The position numbers and the translations under genes are program-made. A DNA stretch of 64,000 bases. Source: Planctomycetaceae bacterium (GTDB lineage Bacteria > Planctomycetota > Planctomycetia > Planctomycetales > Planctomycetaceae). Where the stretch lies: positions 62,001 to 126,000 of the forward strand of contig JAKFWA010000051.1 of the NCBI GenBank assembly GCA_021732995.1, written 5' to 3'. Under the pieces are notes generated by a model. That model worked only from the letters and a program-made list of their open reading frames with translations. It had not been told where the DNA came from and searched no databases. This document shows, one piece after another, positions 52,861 to 62,700 of this stretch (the first letter of the stretch is position 1; each line of letters begins with the position of its first letter).

Positions 52861-53335
52861 ACGAAGAGACCCCGGCAGCGGTACAGCGTGTTACGACTGA
52901 TCGCTCCGGGGTTGGCTTCTCGTTTTTACGTGAAAAACGGAGAATTCAATGAATAGCGCCGGCAATTGAAGTGACGAGAAGCCGTCTTCGTGCGAACAGT
53001 CGGAGAACCGACAGTTCGCTTGTAAGAGTCCCGCCGCTCTTCGAAACCAGACTGCCGTGGACCAACTAAGCAGTCCCGTTTCAAAGAGCGAGCGGGATAT
53101 TGAACAACCCGAAAGCTGATAGGGCTTCGGGATAATCTCCGAACGGCCCGACCAGGTGGAAACCTCGCACTGAGGATCCGTTATTCCCACTTGTGGCTGC
53201 GGGCATGTAGCCACTCGTGAGTCACTGGTCGGGCACGGTCGCCTGTCTCTGGCACCTTAGAGAAAGCCGTGTGCCATCGCTCTGATTTTCCCAAGATTTG
53301 TCAGGAACCGCTAAATCACAGCGGTTTTCAGAGCG
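52861..53335. ncRNA. candidate structured RNA, strand undetermined
   Basis: No gene is visible, but nearly every base falls into an inverted repeat. ACGAAGA (52861) with TCTTCGT (52985) encloses two arms: ACCCCGG/CCGGGGT (52869/52906, extended by AGCG/CGCT) and GGCTTCTCGT/ACGAGAAGCC (52914/52974) with TTCAAT/ATTGAA inside. Then GCGAAC-A-GTCGG/CCGAC-A-GTTCGC (52992-53019), AAGAG/CTCTT (53024/53037), CCCGAA/TTCGGG (53108/53126), GCCCGACCAG/CTGGTCGGGC (53146/53225) holding CCTC/GAGG and GTGGCT/AGCCAC, then TCTCT/AGAGA (53246), and CGCTCTGA/TCAGAGCG (53278/53328) holding AACCGCT/AGCGGTT. The family is unknown to me. Confidence 0.55.
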
Positions 53336-53762
53336 AGTGATTGTCAGAGATCGTTTCGCACAAGGTCGCGATTTTGACCACGACGTAGCAATTTCGAACC
53401 CGTGTGCGGTTTTGCAATCTACGTGCTCGGTGGAATCAGACAACGTGCTGGGCCGAACGCGCAGTCGCGATTGCACGTTGCCGCAGATCTGGCGGTTGCC
53501 GCGTTCTTAACGATCGTAGCAGCCTTCACTTGCTCGCTGCTCGTATCGCTTCCGCCAGCCTCAACCCAAATGCGAACCACGCTAGCGTTTACTGGTGCAA
53601 TAGGAACGTTCCTTACAGATTCGCGACGAGCCGCCGCCTCGGCAGTAAAGATCGGTTGTTTGCGTAAATTCTACCGACGCGTTTCTCGATCAACGATGGC
53701 CCTCGTTCTTTGAACGCGGGGATCACCTCTGAGCTTGCTGCTGTTGATCTGTGAGGGCCGTC
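53336..53762. other. leader and promoter region of the giant gene
   Basis: I see no gene here. A frame at 53402-53713 has a short hydrophobic stretch but poor composition. The end provides GAGGG five bases before the ATG at 53763. No clear -35/-10 pair was found. Confidence 0.4.
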
Positions 53763-56700
53763 ATGAGAATGCGTTACTGGTTGTCGGGCTTGTCGTATCG
53801 AGTGAAGGGGTTGCAACGGAGAGGACGACCATCGCGACGCACCACGCAGTTCCCGTTGTTCCTGTCTCGCTTCACGGCTCGTGCCGAGCAACTCGAAGCA
53901 CGGCAGATGCTGGCGGCCACCAATCCGTTTGTCGGGCCTGGCAATATCTACGGTGACGTCGGAGTCATCGCCGCTTCGCAGGTCAATACGTACACGCAAA
54001 CTGCGGGTACCCTCCACATTGAACTCGGCGGAACCACGCCCGGAGCGGGGAACATCAATCCGCTGAGCGGCTATGACCAGATCAATGTCAGCGGCGCGGC
54101 GTCACTCAATGGGACACTGAAGGTCTCACTGGTCGACGGCTTTGAACCTCACGAAGGCGACACGTTCGACTTCATGAAGTTCGGCTCGGTCAACGGCAAG
54201 TTCAACGATGCTCAAGGTCTCTACGGCTTCGGCGATGGCACTCTGTACTTCGACGTCGTGCAGATGTCGGATCGGCTGCGGCTGGTGACCAAAGGTCTGT
54301 CGAGTGGTGGCTTCTTGAAGACAGAATCCGATGCTCTTAACGACACCGTCGGCGAGTTTCTCAGCGAGTACTTCCGGGACACCGCGACCGACGTGCTGAC
54401 CGTTCCACTCGACCTGACGGTGGATGAATTTGTCTCGGTCAGTGGCAGCGTCACCGTGCGCCGCAATCAGACGGCGAACGTGCCTATCATTGAGACCGGC
54501 TCTGACGGCAAGCAGACCACACGCACTGTCGCCATGGACGTGCTAACTATCGCTGGATCGGGGTTGCATGCCTTTGTCGGCTCTGGCGGACCTTATCGCA
54601 TTGATGCGGACCTGACCGTCGATGCAGATAACGACGGCGATGCGACTAACGATCTGGAGATCAACGAGAACGCCACTGGCTTGCTGCTCGATGACGTCAA
54701 TTTCGGTGTCGCGGTGTTGCAACCAAAGACGACTCAAGCGAACGCGAACTTGCCTGCACGTTTTCTAGGTGTGCAAGCCACCGCTGGCACAGCTGGGTTG
54801 GTAGGTACGGGTGATGCATTCACGCTGATCGCGAACGATGTGGATGTGGCCATCAATCGTGGTGGCGCTCTCAAGAACGGCAAGGGTTCGGCGATCGCCG
54901 ACTTCTCCGCGACGGACCTGGATGCCGACAGCAAAGCCGGGTTCACTCTGTCCGTCGTCGGTACCAAGAACAGTGTCGCGATTGATCTGCCGGGTCAGGC
55001 CGTGACGCGTGCCAGCGTGGGCAACGCCATTGTGGAAGTCTCTGACTTCATCCACTTGTCTGGAGCGTTGTCGATCGAACGCGGCACGACGGCAGAGTTT
55101 GATGTCGTCACCACCAGGACCGACAACAAGACATCGACCGACAATACGGAAATGCACGTGCTGACCATCGGCGGTTCGCACCTGCAGGCGTTTGTAGGCG
55201 CGAACGGTCCCTATCAGCGTGACGAGAACTTTGAACTCGACGAGAACAACGACGGCAATCCGTTCAATGATTTCGTCACGAATCCCGATGCCGTTGGAAT
55301 CACGGTAAGCGATGCCTCGTTCGGAGTCGCCTTGCTGTCCCCGGTAGACACCGAGGCCGGGCTGCCGAACTTCATCGCCGTGAGTGCTGAAGCCGCGCAG
55401 GCCGGACTGGTTGGCGTGAGCGACGTGCAATTGGAAGGGTACGGCGTTGCGGTCTCATTCAATCGCGGTGGAGAGCTCGCCGACAAGTCGGGCAAGGCCA
55501 TCATCAACTTTGAAACCAGCGATTCCGATGGGGACTCGAAGACCAAAGGCCTGAGCGTTTCGACGGGCACTGGTACTGATCCCGTCGTGATCGATCTGCC
55601 GGGTTCTGAGGTCACCGGAGCCAGCATCGACAACGCTGTGATCGGCATCTCGGACTTCGTGTCGATTGCCGGTGGCATCTCGATTGAGCAGGGTACAACG
55701 TCCAACGTGGCTCTGAATACGCGCACTTCCGATGGCAAGACCAAGGTCGAATTCGCGGAAGTCAACGTGCTGACCATTGGCGGCTCGCACGTGACGGCGT
55801 TCGTGGGAACGAACGGTCCGTATCAACGTGATGAAGACTTCAGCGCAGACACCAACAATGACAAGAATCCCTACAACGATTGGGTGACGAACCCCGAAGC
55901 AACCGGCGTCACGGTGAGCGACTTGTCGTTCGGTTTGGCGGTGCTAACGCCGACCGACGCGGATACCGGGCTGCCCGAGTTCACCGTGATGAAAGCCAGC
56001 GCCGCGCTGGCGGGCTTGGTTGGAGTGGATTCCGTTTCGCTCGAAGCGCACGGCCTTGAAGTCGTCATCAATCCACGCGAGGAGCTCGAAGATGGTCGCA
56101 CAGCGGTTATCGACTTCACGTACCCGGATTCCGATGCTGTCACCATCACCACGACGGGTGACGACATCACGCTGGATCTAGAGGGCGAGGAACTCGTTCG
56201 AGCAACTGCGGCTCAAGCCCGCGTGCAACTGTCCGAGTTCGTCTCGGTCACCGGCGCGATTGCCTTTGAGCAAGGTCCCATTCGCACGTTAACCGTTGAG
56301 CAACACAGCCCGGCTGGTGCAGCTCTCGGCCCAACCGTGATCAATCTGGATAACGTGGCTGATGCTGCCTATCGCCTCACGCCCATCGTCGAGTTCGCAA
56401 CCACGAACCGCATCGTGGTTGATACCGACACCGACACGATCCTGTTTCCGTCGGTGCATGGACTCACGACGGGCCAGAGCATCGTCTACCGCACCGACGG
56501 TGATGCCATCGGTGGGCTACAGCCGGGAGCGACCTACACCGTCGAAGCTGTCAGCAGCACGTCGCTCCGTCTGCGAGATTCAGACGGCGAACTTGTCGAT
56601 CTGACGAGCGACGCCGCGGGCTCTCATCAGTTCCTGTCACTGGTCACCTTTCGCGCGGATAATGATCTGAGCCTTGGCGTTGATGTCGCGACAAACGTCA

Positions 56701-59700
56701 TCACGATGAACGCTGCGCACAACTGGCAGACCGGCCAATCCGTGCTCTACGCCGTAACTGGTGGCTCTGCGATTGGCGGCCTCGTCACGGCCAAGGCCTA
56801 CAAGGTCGAACGCGTTGATGCGGCCAGTATCAAACTGCATGGCGATGATGGTGCCGTGGTCGATCTCACGACCGCGCCGCTGGCCGGCACACACACACTG
56901 ACCGCGTTCACCGAGTTCAATACTCAGAACCAGTCTTCCGGTGGTGTGAATGTCGTTAATGACACGATCACGTTCGCTCGCACGCACGGCTACGCGAACG
57001 GCGAGAAGTTGGTCTATGAAACCAGTGGAACTCCGATCGGAGGTCTGACACCGGGACTCGGGCTGGTCTATGTCCTGCGTGTCGACGATTACACGATCAA
57101 GCTGGCGGACACCTATTCCGACTTCAAAGTCGGCCGCGCGATCAACCTGCTCTCGCCCGGCGACGGCGTCCAGAAGTTTTATCGCAGTTTCAATAAGTAC
57201 ACCTTCAACACCGGCGTGGATGCCAAAGGCGCGGCGATTGAACTACCGGGACACGGCCTCGAAACCGGTGACACGGTGATCTACGAGACTGATCCCGACT
57301 ATCAGCGAGGTCGGTCGGTCTTGGATGGTCTGAAAGTCGGCGGCGAGTACTATGTCAAGAAGATCAGCGATTCGAAGTTCAAGCTGGCGCGCTCGGCAGG
57401 GGATCTGGAGGCCAATCGGTTTATCACCGTCACCAAGACGAATGGAGCCAGCAAGCTCCGCTTCAAAGAGTTCACCAGCACGACTACTGCTGAACAGCTT
57501 GCAGTCGATGTGGTGACCGACACGATCTACACCATCGACGCGCATCATCTGCAGGATGGTCAGCAGGTGCGCTACTCGGCGAAGAGCCAAACGCCGATTG
57601 GTGGCTTGTCAGATGCATCAACCTACACCGTTCAAGTCCTCAACGATCGCGCGTTCCGTTTGAAGTCTGGTCCGAACAACGCTGTTGTGAACCTCAACTC
57701 AGCGGGCGTCGGCGTTCAAAGCCTGACCGCTGTGACGGCGGGCACGATCGAACGCAGCTCGAGTGTGATCCGAGTCGACATCGCTGCTGACACCATCATC
57801 TTCCCGACCGCACACAATCTGCTGGCTTCCGGCGAAGTGACATATTCCGCCAATGGTGGTGATGTGATCGGCGGCCTGACTGACAGCGGCCGCTACTTCG
57901 TGCGCGTGGTGAACTCGACGACGATCAAGCTGGAGAACGCTTCGCGGCAGGTTGTGAATCTCACTTCGGATGGCGGCGGCATTCAGAGCCTGCTGCGCAC
58001 CGGTGGAGCCACGCTCAGCAATCCGAAGAATGAGATTCATGTTGATCTCAGCGGCGATCGCGTTGTCTTTACTGGCGAGCACGGCTTGAACGACGGCGAG
58101 TCCGTGCATTATGAAGTTCCAACCGGCCAGACTGCAATCGGCGGGTTGACGAACGGCACGACCTATTTCGTCAAAGTTGCCGACGAAACATCCATCGAGC
58201 TATCCACCACCGAGGGTGGCACACGCATCAATCTCACGTCCGCCGGCACGGGGTCACATCGCTTCGCACTGACGGATCGAGCCCGGTCAGTTGACGCAAT
58301 CGCCGACATCGACGCGACCACGGACCGTATCAACTATGCGCTGGGCCATGGTTTTGAAGGCGGTCAGCGCGTGCGCTTCGAAGCGAACGGTGGAACGAAC
58401 ATCGGTCTGACTGATGGCACGATCTACTACGTCAAAGCGATTGCCGACGACGGCGATTCACTGCAACTGCGGGCAACTCCGACGGGCGCGGTCGTTGACC
58501 TCACGAAGTCAGCCAATCGTGTGCAGCCTCTTGAGGCCATTGAAGTCGAGATGCGTACGATGACCATTGGTGGGTCCGGCCTGCATGCCTTCGTCGGTCT
58601 GGGTGGTCCTGACAAGTTCGATCCAAACTTGGCGGAAGACTCCGACAACGATGACGACCCGTTCAACGACTTCGAGACCAACGACGATGCGTTGGGCTTC
58701 TCGATCGACAATCTCGCGTTCGGACTGGCCGTGCTGTCACCCATCGAAACCGACAGCAATCTGCCCGAGAGCTTCACGGCTTTGCGAGCAACTGCGGACG
58801 AAGTGGCACTCGTCGGACTGGATGACGTCTTCACACTGACGGCTACCGGTATCGAAGTACAGTTGAATCAAGGTGGAGAAACTGACGACAAGCGCGGCCA
58901 CGCGGTCGTAAACTTCGCAGCGGGCGATGCAGACAACGATCAGGTGCCGGGGTTGTCGGTCAAAACGGGAACGGGTACTGACCCGGTCGTGATCGATTTT
59001 GAAGGCGAAGAATTTGCCAGCGCCACGATTGATGAAGGCCATGCCAACATCGCGGGCATTGCAGACCTCACGGCAACTTTCTCCATCCATCAAACGGGAG
59101 TTGGAGAGGACTCGAAGCTGCTGATCGGTGCGACAGACGTCAATGCATTCCTGGGCGTTAATGGTACCGGGCTCGAACTGGTTGATGGCGAGCTGGGCAT
59201 TGTGATGTTGCCCGGCCACGAAGCCGAAGGCGCTGATGGTCCGGCTGCGACCTACGCGATGCAGGGCAGCGGTGCCGTGACGACTCGCGGCCTGCCGGTG
59301 AACTTCAGCGGGACGGTTGAGATCAACGCCAACACCACGGGTGATGCCGTCAACGAGACCATTGAAGTCGGTGACGACAAGCTCAACGTCAAGTTTGAAG
59401 ACGGCGATGAAGTGCTGGAGATCACGCCGGGCAATTTCGACGTCAACATTGATGCGTACCTCGGCGAGCTGATTGATGACCTAGCCAGCGAACTGATCGA
59501 CCAGAAGTCGGACATCAGCTACGAGGTCGATGAGGACGGCAATCGCACGGCAAACAGCGTGCTGACAGAATACATCCCCGGCACGACGGCGACGCTGGAT
59601 GACATTCTGGGCATCAGCAAGTTGCTCGGAGCCGGTGACTACATCCGCCACTACCTGCATCCCGATGAGCTGCCCGCTGCCGGTGAAGATCCGCTGCCGG

Positions 59701-62700
59701 ACGTTGAGCACTCATCCGTCGGACCGACGCTCAGCGGTCTCCTGGCGTACCTCAACGAGGATTGGCTCGCGACGTTGCCGGTCCAGCCCGATGATCTGCT
59801 GACGATGAACCTCACGCCGGAAGGCTTCGAGTTCTCGTTCGATGTCACGCCGACGTTTGATCGTCAGGTCGGACTGGCGTTTGGCACGTCGCTCGAAGAG
59901 TACGGCGTCAGCTTCGACAGCGAGGCCACGATCGACGTGCAGGTGCAGGCCGACATCGACATCGACTTTGCGATCGACTGGGTGAACTCGGACTTCAAGT
60001 TCAACATCAACAAGCTCGGAATGCAGGCTACCGCCAGCACCGACGACCTGTTGCTGAGTGCGACGATCGGTCCGGTGGAAGTCAGCATTGGCGACGAGGA
60101 CGGTGAGCGCGGTGAAGTCGAACTGAGTCTGGGTGGTGCGATCTCGCTGGTGAACGGCGAGTTCAACTTCATCGCTGGCGAAAACAGCATTCACGCGGAT
60201 CTGCCGATCTATGCGTCGCTGGCTGGCATCTCTGTGTCAGGCTCGGCAGTTCCGATGGTCCGCATTGATGGCGCGCTGAGCGGTGACGACGCAGGCTTGA
60301 GTATCGAGACTGAGAACTTCGACAAGTTCTTCGACTTCAAGAGCCTCAGCGTCCTGCAAGTCATCCAGATGTTCCCGGACGTCAAAGAGTTTCTGGCGGA
60401 TCAGGTCGCGGGCTCTGAGAACTTTCTTACTCAGATTCCGTTCGTGAAAGCCGGACTGAACGAAGTCCTCAAGTTCGCGGAAGCGTTCGATGAGAGCGTC
60501 TATTCCAAGATCGACTTCAACCGTCCACGGGTCGATCTGCAGAGTGGCAGCAACGGAGCCACCACGGCTGGCCAGAAGACGTTCACGGCCACGGGTGCGG
60601 GCTTCACGAACAGCCTGAACGATCAATACGTCTCGTTGCTCAATGGCAACACCATCGTCAGCACGTTCCGCATTACGGGTGTGACGAACGGCACCACTCT
60701 GCAACTGGACAAGGCCCCGACGACGACCGGAACCGGGCTGCGCTATGTCGTGCATCAGAAGATCGAGAAGATCAAGAGCCTCCAAGAGCTCACTCTGGCC
60801 GTGAATCGCGCCGGCGTGCTGCCGGCGGGTGTGCAGATCACGTTCGATCCGCTAACGCAGATCCTGAGCATTCCCGTCAGCTTCAGCGCTGCTCTCGACC
60901 CGATTGAAGCGCCGCTGGATCTCGGTTTCGACCTCGGTGACGTTGCTTCATTGTCGACGACGGCGAAGGGAGTCATTAATGCCAATATTCGCGGTGGCCT
61001 GGCGCTCTATGTGGATCTCGATGGAACACCGGTGCTCGGCACGAGCGGCAGTGTAGCCAACGGTTCGAAGAATTTTACGTCTACGACAAACATCTTCACC
61101 GAAGCCATGATTGGCGGGACGCTGACTATTGATGGCGAGCTGTTCGAGATCGAAGCCGTGGTGGATGCCAAGCACGCAACGCTGAATAAGGCCGCGCCGC
61201 GCAACCTCACGAACCTGGCATTCCGAGCGAATGCTGGTTGGGAACTTGGTATTCAGGATGCCCACTTAACGGGCGACGTTTCGCTCGACGTCGAGAACTT
61301 CGAAGTGGCCGCTCAAGTCGGCTTCGTCGGATTGAAGGCAGGCGGAGCCGGTACCGGTTCGGGAGTGCATCTGGGCGCGTCGGCGGGCATCTCGCTGGAC
61401 CGCAATCCGAACGCTGTCACTCCCGGCGATCGGCGTTTCAGCTTCTCGCAGATCTTTGATGGTGATGCCGCTGATGCGCTGCAACTGGACTTCGAAGGCG
61501 ATGCGTACGCACGGCTGAAAGGACTGAGGCTTAACGCGGGCATCGGCAGTGATCTGCCGATCGCGCCGCAGGCGGAAGTGGCCATCTATGTGCAGGACCT
61601 GCTCGACTTCGGTTCGATCCATACGGTCTACCAGAATCCCGCGCTGCCCTTTGTGCTGGAAGACGCGGTTGCGTCGCACACGGTTGCTCTGGATGAAGTT
61701 GTCATCGTGTTGCCGGACCTCGGCAAGGCCTTTGACTTCAGTGACATCAGCTTCCTCGACATCGTGCAGGGCGTGCGCTCGGGTATTGAGTTCCTCGGCG
61801 ATGCTCTGGAAAACGAAGCGTTCTACAACGAACAATTGCCCGTGATTAACCGCTCGCTGGGCGAAGTCTTCTCGTTTGTCGATGACTTCGCGGCAAAGGT
61901 GGAGAGCATTGCGGAGAACCCCGCCAGTGCCATCCAGGAGGTTGAGTCCGTCATCGAGAATGCACTCGGCATTACCGACGACAATACGCTCGATCCTCAA
62001 GATCAAAAATTCTCGATGCGGTTGAATGGCACGACGCTCGATCTACACATCAGCTTCGGTGCCATCTTCTCGGAGATGTACAATTTCAGTCTGGACTTGG
62101 GCACGTTGCTGCCCAATCTGCCGACGATCGGCACGCTCAGCGATCTGCTCGGCGGCAGCGGTAACATTCAACTGGAAGCCTTCGCCAAGCTGTCCGTTGA
62201 TGTCGGTATCAACTTTGGAGTCGGTGCGGGCCAAGAACCAGAAATCTTCCTGTACGACTACAACCCGACTCGCGACAAGCAGGTCACGGCGGCGGCCAAT
62301 GCTTTTACCGGAGTTAACTGGGCGGCTGGCAGCAGCTCACTCAACAATGCCAAGTACCTGCTGATTAAAGACGAGTTCGCTGCCGCGATTGCCGCAGCCA
62401 AGGTCGGGCAGCCGACCGGCACGAAGGTAACCAAGATCCGTGCTGCCGTAGTCTCGTCGATCGACAACTCGGTCGGGGCGAACGCGAATACGGACTCGGT
62501 TTATGGAGCGAATCAACTGCTCGGCCGTCGCCAGATGACGTTGCAATGGCTCGAAGCGAAGCTGGCTCGCGATCTGGGTGTGGAAGTCACGCTCTACACG
62601 GGTCGCCAGGTTCGTTTGGCAAACGCAACCGCCGCCAGGGCGGTGGCGAGCTTCGAAGACGTCGATATGACGCTGCAAGTACCGGTCACCGCCGATAAGG

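Noticed and set aside
52891-53476. Frames of 84 and 107 codons on the minus strand in the structured region
   Set aside because: Composition is not protein-like and the DNA is explained by inverted repeats; no ribosome site.
54420-58530. Regular repeats as a possible CRISPR array
   Set aside because: Repeat units are 267 to 618 bases, in frame, and conserved at protein level; there are no short identical repeats or cas genes.
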